A stretch of 64,000 nucleotides of DNA from an uncultured Marinicella sp. (GTDB taxonomy: Bacteria; Pseudomonadota; Gammaproteobacteria; Xanthomonadales; Marinicellaceae): positions 836,754 to 900,753 of the forward strand of contig CANNBS010000001.1 of assembly GCA_947502925.1 (NCBI GenBank), written 5' to 3'. The position numbers and the translations under genes were made by a program. The notes beneath the pieces are model-generated. The model did not search any database and was not told where the DNA came from. It was given only the letters and a program-made list of their open reading frames with translations. Below are positions 1-9,047 of this stretch, piece by piece (within the stretch, counting starts at the first letter, position 1; every line of letters starts with the position of its first letter).

Positions 1-2
1 AT

Positions 3-404
3 AATGCTTCTCCAATGAACGGTTCATTAGCTGAAAATAAAACTGAAAATGCTATCAGAACTAAATTCAAAAACAATGTAAAAGTTGAAACCACTTCTTT
101 AGATTCTCTGTTTAATAATTCAGATAGAATTGATTTTATAAAAATTGACATTGAGGGTGCTGAACTCAAATTATGGAATGGCAGTCATGAAATCAGAAAA
201 AACAATCCGAATATGATTATTCTTATGGAGTTTAATAGAGCGCGTTATCAAAACCCTGAACTATTTATTAAGAATCTTTTTTTAGAAGGTTATAAAGTCA
301 CTAAGCTTGGTGAATCACAACAAAAAAATCTTCCAATGTCAGAAGTGGATTTATTGAAGTCAGACACCAGTAAGCATATGATGCTGGCTATAACGAAAGC
401 GTAA
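3..404 (+). CDS. FkbM family SAM-dependent methyltransferase, C-terminal part
   Basis: This is the 3' end of a gene that begins before the window. The frame is open back to base 3 and reads N-A-S-P before the first ATG at 15, so that ATG is probably internal. The stretch FIKIDIEGAELKLWNG is the signature of FkbM-type methyltransferases, where the acidic residues lie at the SAM pocket. About 130 residues remain of a usual 220-280. Such enzymes methylate sugars or polyketides and often sit in polysaccharide clusters, but the substrate cannot be told here. The gene is read towards polA, with about 85 bases between them. Confidence 0.8.
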   Translation, partial: NASPMNGSLAENKTENAIRTKFKNNVKVETTSLDSLFNNSDRIDFIKIDIEGAELKLWNGSHEIRKNNPNMIILMEFNRARYQNPELFIKNLFLEGYKVTKLGESQQKNLPMSEVDLLKSDTSKHMMLAITKA

Positions 405-491
405 TATTATTTAACACTGAACCCATATTTTTGGAACTGCGCATACTATTTACCTATGCGTTACAATAAAGTTTTTTTATCCGATTTTTTC

Positions 492-3161
492 ATGACCAAC
501 AAAACCCTGTATCTTGTCGATGGCTCCAGTTATTTGTTTCGGGCTTTTTTTGTGCCGAATTTGCGGCGACTGACCAGTAAAGACGGTCATCCGACCGGGG
601 TGATTTACGGGGTGAGTAATATGATTCAGCGGATGCTGGATGAGTATAACCCTGATTATATGGCGGTGGTTTTTGATGCTAAGGGCAAGACCTTTCGGCA
701 TGATATGTATGCTGAGTATAAGGCCAACCGGCCGCCAATGCCGGATGAACTGCGGATGCAGTTAGAACCGACAAAAAATGTCATTAAAGCCATGGGTATT
801 CCTCTGGTTGAGATTCCGCATGTGGAGGCGGATGATGTGATTGGCACGCTGGCGAAAAAAGCGGAAGCCCGGGGGGTTGAGACTTTGGTGTCCACCAGTG
901 ATAAGGATTTGGCGCAACTGGTATCCAAGCATGTTACTTTGGTGAATACCATGAGCGATACTGTCCTGGATGAGGCCGGTGTGGCAGAGAAATTCGGAGT
1001 AAAGCCGTCGCAGATTATTGATTATCTGGCTTTAATCGGGGATTCTTCGGACAATATTCCGGGGGTGAATAAAGTCGGCCCGAAAACTGCGGTAAAATGG
1101 CTGGCGGAGTATGAAACGGTTGATAACATAATAGCTCACGCTGATGATTTTAAGGGCAAGGTCGGTGAATACCTGCGAGAAGGTATTGATCAGCTTAAGC
1201 TATCCCGTGAATTGGTGGTGATTAAGCAGGATTGTGAGATTGATTATCAGCCGGGTGATTTTGAGATTGGTGAGAAGGACGTTGAAGCCCTGAATGTCAT
1301 TGGTCAGCAGTATGATATGAAACGATTTGCTGAGTTAACGGCGGATGGTGTTAAAAAAGAACCCAAAATTAAAACCGATTATCGCTGCATTGTTGATTTA
1401 GTCGATTTAAAGAAATACTTAGACACTGTGAAAAAATCCGGTCTGGTGGCGGTGGATTTAGAGACCACCTCGCTGCAGCCGATTGGGGCAGAGATTGTTG
1501 GTTTGTCGTTGTGTTGTGAAGATAACAAGGCTGTTTATGTGCCCATTGGTCATTCTGAAGATTCTCAGCAGCTGGATTTAACCGAGGTGATGGATAAGCT
1601 GTTCCCGGTTTTGAATGAAGTGAATGTTATTGGCCAGCATTTTAAATATGACTTAAATGTTTTGTCTAATTACGGTTGGTCGGTGGATTCGCTAAAGTAC
1701 GACACCATGCTGGAATCTTATGTCCTGGATCCGGCGGCTAATCGGCATGATATGGATACGTTGGCGGATATTCATCTTAATCGACAAACCACGAAATATG
1801 AGGATATTTGCGGTAAAGGCGCGAAGCAAATTCCTTTTGCTGATGTGCCCATTGAACAGGCCACCCATTACGCCGCCGAAGATGCTGATATCACCTGGCA
1901 GTTGCACCATAAACTCATGGCAGATTTAAAAGACTTACCGCAGTTCGCTGTTTTTCAGGATTTAGAAATGCCACTGGTATCGGTGCTGGCTTCCATGGAA
2001 CAGACCGGTGTGTTGATTGATAAAGATGAACTGGATAAACAAAGCAGGGAACTGGGCGAGGCAATGGCGAAGCTGGAGCAGAAAGCCTTTGAGATCGCCG
2101 GGAAGGAATTTAATTTAGGCTCACCCAAACAATTACAGCAGATTTTATTTGAAGAGCAGGGCATTCCGGTGAATAAGAAAACCCCGGGTGGCCAGCCTTC
2201 TACCGCCGAAGATGTTTTGCATGATTTAGCGGCCGATTATGAGCTGCCGGATATAATTTTAGAACACCGTTCTTTGAGTAAACTGAAAAGCACTTACACA
2301 GACAAACTACCGCTGGAGATTAATAAAAAAACCGGCCGGGTACACACCTCGTATCACCAGGCTGTGACCAGTACCGGACGTCTGTCCTCATCTAATCCAA
2401 ATCTGCAAAATATTCCAATTCGCACCGAAGAAGGTCGGAAAGTCCGTAAAGCCTTTATTGCCGAACCCGGCTGGCAGGTGATGGCGGCGGATTATTCACA
2501 AATTGAATTACGGATTATGGCGCATTTATCGCAGGATGAGAATCTCCTGAGAGCGTTCAAGGATGGCATTGATATCCACAGCCAAACCGCTTCGCAGGTA
2601 TTTAATGTGACACTGGATGAGGTGGATGGTAGTCAGCGACGAGCGGCCAAAGCCATTAACTTTGGCCTGATGTACGGTATGAGCGCATTTGGTTTAAGTA
2701 AGCAGTTGCATGTCTCGCGTAAAGAGGCAGCCGGTTACATGGAACAGTATTTCAATCAATTTCCCAAAGTTGAAGCCTTTATCGAGGGCATTAAAGAACA
2801 GGCATCAGAGCAGGGTTTTTTGGACACACTTTTCGGTCGCCGATTGTATTTTCCGGACATTAACAATCGTAACGCCCGGGTGCGTGCCGGTTCAGAACGT
2901 GCCGCCATTAATGCGCCCATGCAAGGCACTGCTGCTGACATCATTAAAAAAGCCATGTTAGCGGTTTATCAAGACATTAAATCTGCCGATGACATTAAAC
3001 TGGTGATGCAGGTTCATGATGAACTGGTGTTTGAAATTAAACAAGAATCGGCTGAAAAGTGGTCGAAAAAAATTAAAAGCATTATGGAAAATGTGGTGTC
3101 ATTGGATGTACCACTGGAAGTTGAATATGGCATTGGGGGGAATTGGGACGAGGCCCATTAA
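492..3161 (+). CDS. polA: DNA polymerase I
   Basis: Full-length Pol I (889 residues) for Okazaki fragment processing and repair synthesis. The N-terminal 5' nuclease domain begins TLYLVDGSSYLFRAFF and has the GDSSDNIPGV helix-hairpin-helix region. The proofreading domain looks active: VAVDLETTSL (exo I), FKYDLNV (exo II) and YAAEDADIT (exo III). The polymerase domain has motif A DYSQIELRIMAHLS, motif B RRAAKAINFGLMYG and motif C QVHDELVFE. The frame is open to an ATG at 456, but family alignment favours the ATG at 492; neither has a clear Shine-Dalgarno. A small inverted repeat (CGCATA-N9-TATGCG, 440-460) lies just upstream, over the alternative start. The gene stands alone, followed by an 800-base repeat-filled gap. 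Confidence 0.97.
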   Translation: MTNKTLYLVDGSSYLFRAFFVPNLRRLTSKDGHPTGVIYGVSNMIQRMLDEYNPDYMAVVFDAKGKTFRHDMYAEYKANRPPMPDELRMQLEPTKNVIKAMGIPLVEIPHVEADDVIGTLAKKAEARGVETLVSTSDKDLAQLVSKHVTLVNTMSDTVLDEAGVAEKFGVKPSQIIDYLALIGDSSDNIPGVNKVGPKTAVKWLAEYETVDNIIAHADDFKGKVGEYLREGIDQLKLSRELVVIKQDCEIDYQPGDFEIGEKDVEALNVIGQQYDMKRFAELTADGVKKEPKIKTDYRCIVDLVDLKKYLDTVKKSGLVAVDLETTSLQPIGAEIVGLSLCCEDNKAVYVPIGHSEDSQQLDLTEVMDKLFPVLNEVNVIGQHFKYDLNVLSNYGWSVDSLKYDTMLESYVLDPAANRHDMDTLADIHLNRQTTKYEDICGKGAKQIPFADVPIEQATHYAAEDADITWQLHHKLMADLKDLPQFAVFQDLEMPLVSVLASMEQTGVLIDKDELDKQSRELGEAMAKLEQKAFEIAGKEFNLGSPKQLQQILFEEQGIPVNKKTPGGQPSTAEDVLHDLAADYELPDIILEHRSLSKLKSTYTDKLPLEINKKTGRVHTSYHQAVTSTGRLSSSNPNLQNIPIRTEEGRKVRKAFIAEPGWQVMAADYSQIELRIMAHLSQDENLLRAFKDGIDIHSQTASQVFNVTLDEVDGSQRRAAKAINFGLMYGMSAFGLSKQLHVSRKEAAGYMEQYFNQFPKVEAFIEGIKEQASEQGFLDTLFGRRLYFPDINNRNARVRAGSERAAINAPMQGTAADIIKKAMLAVYQDIKSADDIKLVMQVHDELVFEIKQESAEKWSKKIKSIMENVVSLDVPLEVEYGIGGNWDEAH

Positions 3162-3183
3162 GGGTTTGCTTTGCAGTCACTTC

Positions 3184-3746
3184 TTTTTTGCTTCGCAAAA
3201 AAACCGTAACTGCTCCGCAGGATTTAATGAGCTGCGCTGATAGACTCGCTGCGCTCGCCAAGGCGCACCATAGGTGCGATTTACCTCTTTAGTTTTTTAG
3301 AATTATGATAGTTTAACATTGCTATCAATAAGATGGGCTACAGTGGGTCTTGGCTTACATGGACGTAAGTCTGCCGCGTGAGCTTGGAGCGGAAGCGGCC
3401 TTTTCGCTGGGCGAAAAACCAACCCACTTTCGCAGGCTTTAATGAGGAGTCTGTTTGACTCGCTGCGCTCGCCAAGGGTCTCCATGCCGCCTATTAAATC
3501 GATTCTGTTTAAATCTCAGAATAAGTTTAATGTTATTCAGTTAGATGGGTTTTGCAGCCACTTGGCCTACATGGCATATATTATTCCCGACAATCTATGC
3601 ATTCCTTACGTCCTTGTAAATCGATGTGGGTCTGCAGCGTTAGCATGACGCGGTAGCTGCCTTTTTTGCTTCGCAAAAAAAACGTAACTGCTCCGCAGGC
3701 TTTTATGAGGAGCCCTGTTTGACTCGCTTTGCTCGCCAAAGGTCTC
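3184..3746. repeat. Three degenerate copies of an intergenic repeat downstream of polA
   Basis: The gene-free stretch 3162-3966 holds three related units at about 3184-3262, 3401-3482 and 3661-3746. Each has a short hairpin (TTTTTTGCTTCGCAAAAAA in the first and third; TTTTCGCTGGGCGAAAA in the second), then CGCAGG-TTTAATGAG or similar, then GACTCGCTGCGCTCGCCAA. The DNA between units also carries similar pieces such as a TACATGG/GTGGGTCTG theme. Short frames here are not conserved between copies, so I read no gene. The function is unknown. From 3750 to 3860 I see nothing recognisable. Confidence 0.75.
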
Positions 3747-3860
3747 AATTTCGCAGTAAGTCGATGTAGCTGAATTAATCATCCCTTTTGAAGTTTTTTG
3801 CCGGGAAGATGATTTGCTTTAATGGCCATTACTGTTCAAACCAAATTCAAACATAACCCC

Positions 3861-3890
3861 TTGCCGTCGCAGGACGACATCCAGCGTCTT
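3861..3890 (-). repeat. REP-like palindromic element, copy 1
   Basis: Read on the minus strand, this 30-base element matches 27 of 30 bases of 52970-52999. It contains a dyad (GTCGTCCTGCGACGGC versus GCCGTCCTACGACGGC in the other copy) able to form a short hairpin. It lies downstream of the toxin gene that ends at 3967. The pattern fits the small dispersed REP-type palindromes common in proteobacterial intergenic DNA. Confidence 0.65.
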
Positions 3891-3966
3891 GGAAAATAGC
3901 CTCAGTAAAGCGATTCATTAAAACTAAAGAAAAATCTAAAAGTAGTCGCTTTCGTCTCGACTTTAA

Positions 3967-4263
3967 TTAGCGACTTAACCTCTCCAGCCAATAATGAGGC
4001 CGTCGCCGTTGGTGTGCAACGGCAAGTATCCAGATTAGATTAGGTTCCAGTGAATAGAATATTGAATAAGGAAATCGATTGAGCACCACCCTCCGAAAAA
4101 CCTCATTTTCGGGTACGCCAATTTTTGGATTTGCTTGTAAAAGTAACTTTAAGCCATCAAATTCTGCTAAGAAACTTTCACCCAAGCCGTTTACACGAGA
4201 CTCATAAAATACGGCCGCCTCAATCAGTTCAGCATCCGCCTCCGGATGGAGTTCAATTTCCAC
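3967..4263 (-). CDS. RelE/ParE superfamily toxin of a type II toxin-antitoxin pair
   Basis: A 98-residue basic protein with the ParE/RelE layout: an N-terminal strand MEIELHPEADAELIEAAVFYE, two helices, then a beta sheet ending in IWILAVAHQRRRPHYWLERL. ParE members poison gyrase and RelE members cut mRNA. The general sequence and lack of RelE catalytic residues make ParE-like more likely, but the target is inferred only. The start overlaps the antitoxin gene by 11 bases, as is normal for such pairs. The pair stands alone next to repeat DNA, so it may be a mobile or chromosomal addiction module. Confidence 0.85.
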   Translation of the reverse strand: MEIELHPEADAELIEAAVFYESRVNGLGESFLAEFDGLKLLLQANPKIGVPENEVFRRVVLNRFPYSIFYSLEPNLIWILAVAHQRRRPHYWLERLSR

Positions 4264-4492
4264 TGTTCAGTTTAGATCGGGCCTTACGAAGAGTTTCGTC
4301 AATAGGAATACCTTTTACATGGCCAGAGCGAAGTTCTTTATGTCTGCGCTCAGCTTCTTGCAGCCACAGTGAATGAACTCGATCTTCCTGTTCGCCATCT
4401 ATATCAGCAATAAGTGTGCGTAAAAGTCTATCACGATCAACATCTTCCAGCTTTCGAGCTGCAGCTTCGATTTCCTCTACTGTCAATGGCAT
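4253..4492 (-). CDS. Antitoxin, addiction-module component family (CHP02574-like)
   Basis: A 79-residue acidic protein, rich in charged helices (LTVEEIEAAARKLEDVDRDRLL; QEAERRHKELRSGHVKGI). The pattern matches the putative addiction module component family that is routinely found just upstream of ParE-type toxins. It would bind and neutralise the toxin encoded next; these short antitoxins often lack a separate DNA-binding domain. A good Shine-Dalgarno, AAGGAG, lies about 8 bases before the ATG. A promoter can be read upstream at 4528-4555. Confidence 0.82.
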   Translation of the reverse strand: MPLTVEEIEAAARKLEDVDRDRLLRTLIADIDGEQEDRVHSLWLQEAERRHKELRSGHVKGIPIDETLRKARSKLNSGN

Positions 4493-4527
4493 AAGTGTAC
4501 TCCTTGTTTTGAATGAATATTGAATTT

Positions 4528-4555
4528 ATTTTATCACAATAATGTCTCTTGTAAA
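4528..4555 (-). promoter_or_regulatory. Sigma-70-type promoter of the toxin-antitoxin operon
   Basis: On the minus strand TTTACA (4555-4550) and TAAAAT (4533-4528) are separated by 16 bases. They lie about 36 bases before the antitoxin start. Both boxes are close to consensus, but no expression data support it. Confidence 0.55.
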
Positions 4556-4643
4556 AAACGCATGAAGTCCCAAGAACTTATATTTAGTTTCCTGATTAAT
4601 TCTTATCCATAACCCCAGACTGGAACACAAACACTAACATACA

Positions 4644-5354
4644 ATGACAAGAACCAAAAAACGCAGTTTATTCTCAATCCTCAGGCGCTGGCTTGTCCGG
4701 ATTGTGCTGATATGGCTTATTATCACCCTGTCACTGGTGCTGGTTATGCGCTGGTTTAACCCGCCCACCACCACCTTTATGCTGCAACGCATGTACAGCC
4801 AGGAACATGAAAGCATCGAAATAAAACATGAGTGGCGGGATTTCACAGAGATTGCTCCTTCGCTCGCCATGTCCGTGATTGCCTCAGAAGATCAAAAGTT
4901 TGCTGATCACTGGGGCTTTGATGTGGCGGCCATTGAACAGGTTCTGGAAGATCGTCAGGCTGGTAAAAAAATGCGTGGTGCCAGTACAATTAGCCAGCAA
5001 CTGGCAAAAAACCTGTTTCTTTGGCCCGGCCGCAGCTGGGTTCGCAAAGGCCTCGAGGTCTATTTCACGGGCGCCATTGAAGTCATGATTCCCAAGCGCC
5101 GGATACTTGAGCTGTATTTAAATGTGGCCGAATTCGGTGATGGCATCTACGGCGCCGAAGCCGCCGCTCAAACCATTTTTAGTGTTCCGGCTGAATCTTT
5201 GAATCCTCATCAATCCGCCCTATTGGCCGCTCGTTTACCGGCACCGAAAAGCTATGATATCCAGCCGCCCTCCGATTACATGCAACAACGCGCCCGTTGG
5301 ATAGAGCAGCAAGTGAAGCAACTGGGTGGTGAGGGTTATTTAGAGAGTTTTTAA
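4644..5354 (+). CDS. mtgA: Monofunctional biosynthetic peptidoglycan transglycosylase
   Basis: A 236-residue family GT51 enzyme that polymerises lipid II glycan strands at the inner membrane without a transpeptidase domain. An N-terminal membrane anchor (about residues 16-37) is followed by the transglycosylase motifs ASEDQKF (with the catalytic Glu), RGASTISQQLAKNLFL and KRRILELYLNVAEFG. Length and motif order match MtgA rather than a truncated bifunctional PBP, as there is no penicillin-binding remnant after the stop. It stands alone between the toxin-antitoxin pair and rph. Confidence 0.95.
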   Translation: MTRTKKRSLFSILRRWLVRIVLIWLIITLSLVLVMRWFNPPTTTFMLQRMYSQEHESIEIKHEWRDFTEIAPSLAMSVIASEDQKFADHWGFDVAAIEQVLEDRQAGKKMRGASTISQQLAKNLFLWPGRSWVRKGLEVYFTGAIEVMIPKRRILELYLNVAEFGDGIYGAEAAAQTIFSVPAESLNPHQSALLAARLPAPKSYDIQPPSDYMQQRARWIEQQVKQLGGEGYLESF

Positions 5355-5434
5355 TTTTGATTCTGAACAGTATCTTCAAAATACAAGCGTTTGCATTAAT
5401 GTTAAAATACATTTTTTCTTAAAATAAATATTTT

Positions 5435-6151
5435 ATGCGACCATCGAAACGGGCCAATGATGAATTACGGCCGATCCGTATTGAGCGGAATTACACCATG
5501 CATGCCGAGGGGTCTGTGCTGATTTCTTGTGGCAACACCAAAGTCCTGTGCAATGCCAGTGTCGAGGATCGCGTGCCTCCGTGGTTGCGCGGAAAAGGCC
5601 AGGGTTGGGTGACGGCGGAATATGGTATGTTGCCGCGGGCCACCAATACCCGTAACGGCCGCGAAGCGGCGCGCGGGAAGCAAGGCGGACGAACGCTGGA
5701 GATTCAGCGTTTAATTGGCCGGTCTTTGCGCGCCATTGTTGATTTGTCGGCTTTGGGTGAGCGGGTGATTACGGTGGATTGTGATGTCATTCAGGCTGAT
5801 GGCGGCACCCGTACAGCGGCGATTACCGGGGCGTATGTGGCGCTGTATGATGCGGTGGAATCCTTATTAAAAAACAAAATCATTAAAAAAAATCCGCTAC
5901 ACGGTTCGGTGGCTGCGGTGTCTGTGGGGATTTATAACCAACAACCGGTACTCGATCTGGATTACCCCGAGGATTCGCAAGCCGAGACTGACATGAACGT
6001 GGTGATGAATGACGGCGGTCATTTTATTGAGGTTCAGGGCACTGCCGAAGGCCATGCCTTTCGCAGGGATGAGTTGAATCAATTACTGGACCTGGCTGAC
6101 AGTGGTATTCAGCAATTATTGCATGCCCAGCAACAAGCTCTGCTCAATTAA
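5435..6151 (+). CDS. rph: Ribonuclease PH
   Basis: A 238-residue phosphorolytic 3'-5' exoribonuclease that trims tRNA 3' ends. The whole RNase PH core is present, beginning [14 protein letters not shown], with [16 protein letters not shown] and [20 protein letters not shown], the phosphate and metal binding region. The C-terminus is complete, unlike the truncated allele of common E. coli K-12 strains. It is followed after 2 bases by rdgB, and rdgB overlaps hemW, so the three form an operon. The leader is very AT-rich and has no clear Shine-Dalgarno. Confidence 0.96.
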   Translation: MRPSKRANDELRPIRIERNYTMHAEGSVLISCGNTKVLCNASVEDRVPPWLRGKGQGWVTAEYGMLPRATNTRNGREAARGKQGGRTLEIQRLIGRSLRAIVDLSALGERVITVDCDVIQADGGTRTAAITGAYVALYDAVESLLKNKIIKKNPLHGSVAAVSVGIYNQQPVLDLDYPEDSQAETDMNVVMNDGGHFIEVQGTAEGHAFRRDELNQLLDLADSGIQQLLHAQQQALLN

Positions 6152-6153
6152 TT

Positions 6154-6744
6154 ATGAAACAATTGATGTTAGCCAGCGGTAATGTCGGCAAGCTGAAAGA
6201 ACTGTCGGTGGCTTTGACTGATTTTGGCTTTGAACTTCAGTTACAACCCAAAGAACCGGCCTATGATGTCGCTGAAACCGGCACAACCTTTGTCGAGAAC
6301 GCCATTATCAAAGCCCGGCACGCCGCACGCATAAGCGGCCTGCCGACTTTGGCCGATGATTCCGGGCTGATTGTGCCGGCGCTGAATGGTGAACCGGGCG
6401 TCTATTCGGCCCGTTATGCCGGCGAACAAGCAAGCGACCAACACAATTATCAACGATTGCTTGAAAAGCTACATGGCATCGATGACCGTCGGTCTTATTT
6501 TTATTGTTGCCTGGTGATGATGCAACACGCCGATGATCCGGCACCACTGATTGCTGAAGGTCGCTGGCATGGCGAAATCAGTCTTCAACCCAGTGGCGAG
6601 GGCGGCTTTGGCTATGACCCGGTTTTTTATTTGCCGGATTTAAACTGCAGTGCCGCCGAATTACCGGCTGCTGAAAAACTGCGCTTATCCCACCGCGGTC
6701 AAGCCGTCCGACAGCTGAAAAGCCGTTTACAATCAAGGGCATGA
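6154..6744 (+). CDS. rdgB: XTP/dITP diphosphatase (HAM1/RdgB family)
   Basis: A 196-residue enzyme that hydrolyses non-canonical purine nucleoside triphosphates (dITP, XTP) to monophosphates, keeping them out of DNA. The family motifs SGNVGKLKEL, ADDSGL, GFGYDPVF and SHRGQA are all present in order. It lies between rph and hemW, a common order in gammaproteobacteria, and ends by a 4-base overlap with hemW, which suggests translational coupling. Confidence 0.95.
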   Translation: MKQLMLASGNVGKLKELSVALTDFGFELQLQPKEPAYDVAETGTTFVENAIIKARHAARISGLPTLADDSGLIVPALNGEPGVYSARYAGEQASDQHNYQRLLEKLHGIDDRRSYFYCCLVMMQHADDPAPLIAEGRWHGEISLQPSGEGGFGYDPVFYLPDLNCSAAELPAAEKLRLSHRGQAVRQLKSRLQSRA

Positions 6745-7889
6745 TCACACCCCCTAAGCTCAGTTTGTACATTCACTTCCCTTGGTGTGTACAGAAATGC
6801 CCGTACTGTGATTTTAACTCGCATCAATTAAAAACAGAGCTTGATGAAATCGCTTACGTGGACGCATTACTGGCGGATTTAGAACAGGATTTACCGTTGA
6901 TTTGGGGCCGCACAGTCAACACGGTTTTTATGGGCGGTGGCACACCGAGTCTGTTTTCGGCCCGGGCTATGCACCGGTTATTGAGCGGTATTCGATCTTT
7001 ACTCTCGATTCGGCCGGATGCGGAAATTACCATGGAAGTGAATCCCGGCAGTCAGGAATTCGATGATTTAAGCGCTTATCGTGAGGCCGGTATTAATCGC
7101 CTGTCTTTTGGCGTTCAATCCTTAGATAATAATCAACTTAAAACATTGGGTCGTATTCACAATGCCGATCAGGCCATCAAAGCCATCCGCAAAGCCCGTC
7201 AGGCCGGTTTTGATAATTTTAATACGGACCTGATGTTTGCACTGCCCGAGCAAACTCTATCCGGTGCGAAAGACGATTTGCAGGCGCTGTTGGATTTAGC
7301 ACCACCGCATGTGTCGTATTATCAGCTGACTTTAGAGCCGAACACGCTTTTTGCGGTGAAGCCACCGGACGGGATTCCGGATGAAGGTCTGCAGCAGGAT
7401 ATGTATTTCCAGGGTCAGGAGATACTGGCAGATGCAGGTTATCAACAATATGAAGTCTCGGCCTATGCCGGTCAAAATAACCCGGCTGAGCATAACCTCA
7501 ATTACTGGCGCTTTGGAGATTACCTCGGCATCGGCGCCGGTGCTCACAGTAAAATCACCCAAGGCCATAACGGTGAGATTATTCGAAGGGTTAAACAAAA
7601 ACACCCGCAAACCTATTTAAATACTGTGCGACAGGAAAAGCGCATCATCGAGCAAAAAACGCTGAATAAAGATGATTTATTATTCGAATTTCTACTGAAC
7701 CATGTGCGCTTAAAAGAGCCAATGCCTTTAAAGCGTTTTAACGAGCGAACCGGTTTAGAAGTAAGCCGTTTAAGCACACTTTTTACAGAATCGGTGCCTG
7801 ACAACTGGTACCAGCTTAACGACCAATCAATCACTTTAACCGAAACCGGCTTTTTAAACAGCGACAGTATTTTGCAACAATTACTATAG
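6741..7889 (+). CDS. hemW: Radical SAM heme chaperone HemW
   Basis: A 382-residue radical SAM protein. The cluster-binding cysteines are C16, C20 and C23 in FPWCVQKCPYCDF; the extra Cys found just after this motif in true HemN is absent, so HemW is the better call. HemW binds heme and is thought to deliver it to respiratory enzymes. Other family marks are FMGGGTPSLF and EVNPGS, and the C-terminal HemN-like domain. It is the last gene of rph-rdgB-hemW and ends 4 bases from the convergent carbonic anhydrase gene. Confidence 0.93.
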   Translation: MITPPKLSLYIHFPWCVQKCPYCDFNSHQLKTELDEIAYVDALLADLEQDLPLIWGRTVNTVFMGGGTPSLFSARAMHRLLSGIRSLLSIRPDAEITMEVNPGSQEFDDLSAYREAGINRLSFGVQSLDNNQLKTLGRIHNADQAIKAIRKARQAGFDNFNTDLMFALPEQTLSGAKDDLQALLDLAPPHVSYYQLTLEPNTLFAVKPPDGIPDEGLQQDMYFQGQEILADAGYQQYEVSAYAGQNNPAEHNLNYWRFGDYLGIGAGAHSKITQGHNGEIIRRVKQKHPQTYLNTVRQEKRIIEQKTLNKDDLLFEFLLNHVRLKEPMPLKRFNERTGLEVSRLSTLFTESVPDNWYQLNDQSITLTETGFLNSDSILQQLL

Positions 7890-7893
7890 AGAT

Positions 7894-8499
7894 TTATTGG
7901 TCATAAAACTCAACCACACCGGTGGAAATGTTATAACAGGCACCAACAATGTTTAATTTTCCCGAGCCCAGGGCATCTTCTAAAATATCAGATGAGGCCA
8001 GTAACTGATCGACGGATTTCAGGACATTGGCTTTGACTGCCTGAGTGACCGTCACATTATCCACACCGGCCAAATCGGTTAACGGCGTCACAGCCGGTTT
8101 TATTCGCCGCACAATGGATTGAATATGATGCGAAACGGCGCCCGGTTGTTTAATGTCATTTAATGTGGCGGTAACCGCACCACATTCGGTGTGCCCCATG
8201 ACCACCACCAAAGGTGTGCCAAATTCTGCCACGGCAAACTCAATGCTACCGATTAAAGACGGTGCCACGATATTTCCGGCCACTCGAATCACGAACAAGT
8301 CCCCCAAACCCTGATCAAAGACCAGCTCTGCCGGTGCCCGTGAATCCGAGCAACCTAAAATTACCGCAAAAGGCTTCTGTCCCTGCGTTAGCTCCATGCG
8401 CTTTTGGCCGCTGATTTCGCCGCTCGGGCTCTGGTGTTCATCAATAAATCGTTGGTTGCCGGCTTTTAGTTTGGCGAGGGCTTGTTGGGCTCTTTTCAT
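7894..8499 (-). CDS. Beta-class carbonic anhydrase
   Basis: A 201-residue enzyme interconverting CO2 and bicarbonate. The zinc ligands and Asp-Arg dyad are visible in GCSDSRAPAE and GHTECGAV (Cys, Asp, His, Cys). No signal peptide is seen, so it is probably cytoplasmic and supplies bicarbonate for biosynthesis or pH balance. It is a lone gene, convergent with hemW; no terminator separates the two. Confidence 0.93.
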   Translation of the reverse strand: MKRAQQALAKLKAGNQRFIDEHQSPSGEISGQKRMELTQGQKPFAVILGCSDSRAPAELVFDQGLGDLFVIRVAGNIVAPSLIGSIEFAVAEFGTPLVVVMGHTECGAVTATLNDIKQPGAVSHHIQSIVRRIKPAVTPLTDLAGVDNVTVTQAVKANVLKSVDQLLASSDILEDALGSGKLNIVGACYNISTGVVEFYDQ

Positions 8500-8576
8500 A
8501 GCATAGAACTGGTGTGAAAAGGCTTATTATACAGTGCTTTAAAACAATTCTCAGTGATTGTAAAAAAAGGAATTAT

Positions 8577-8867
8577 TTATTCTGTGATCTGATACTGGGT
8601 CAGGTGCCAGTCGATAAAAGGCATTTGCTGAATCTCTGCCTGAATGCTTCTTGACTGTGCTGTTATCAGTTCAACCTGAACGGTCTTGAATTGCATGAAG
8701 TTTTGGTAATTGCCCGATCTCAACTGCAACCCATCCGACTGCAATCCGTGTTCTGCAGCAATTAAATCGATGGCGACCTGGTAATAGTTATCAGTTTCAG
8801 GCAACACCACAGCCAATGCCATTAGCGCAACCAAAACAGCCGTCAGAATTTTAATTTTATGGGTCAT
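8577..8867 (-). CDS. Small membrane-anchored or exported protein of unknown function
   Basis: A 96-residue protein with one N-terminal hydrophobic segment (about residues 7-21) followed by a polar domain of about 70 residues. I do not recognise a family. The hydrophobic segment has no clear cleavage site or lipobox, so it may remain as an anchor. It is a monocistronic gene between the carbonic anhydrase gene and the divergent channel gene. Confidence 0.6.
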   Translation of the reverse strand: MTHKIKILTAVLVALMALAVVLPETDNYYQVAIDLIAAEHGLQSDGLQLRSGNYQNFMQFKTVQVELITAQSRSIQAEIQQMPFIDWHLTQYQITE

Positions 8868-9047
8868 GGTTTTTTTAAATTATCCAGCGATTGTAATTAT
8901 TATAAAGTCATAAACCTATTTATTAAAGCGTTTCAACACTCCCGCTCAAACAAACATGTATAAATGTGCTGCATAACTGTCTATTTAAATTGAAAAAAAT
9001 ATTTTTACCGCCATACATACCGGGTTTTCTTATCACACACATGCAGC

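Noticed and set aside
456..491. Longer polA start at the ATG at 456
   Set aside because: It adds 12 residues absent from the family, and the homologous N-terminus begins at 492.
3303..3648. Short open frames in the repeat block after polA (both strands)
   Set aside because: They lie inside degenerate repeats, differ between copies, have no ribosome site and give no recognisable protein.
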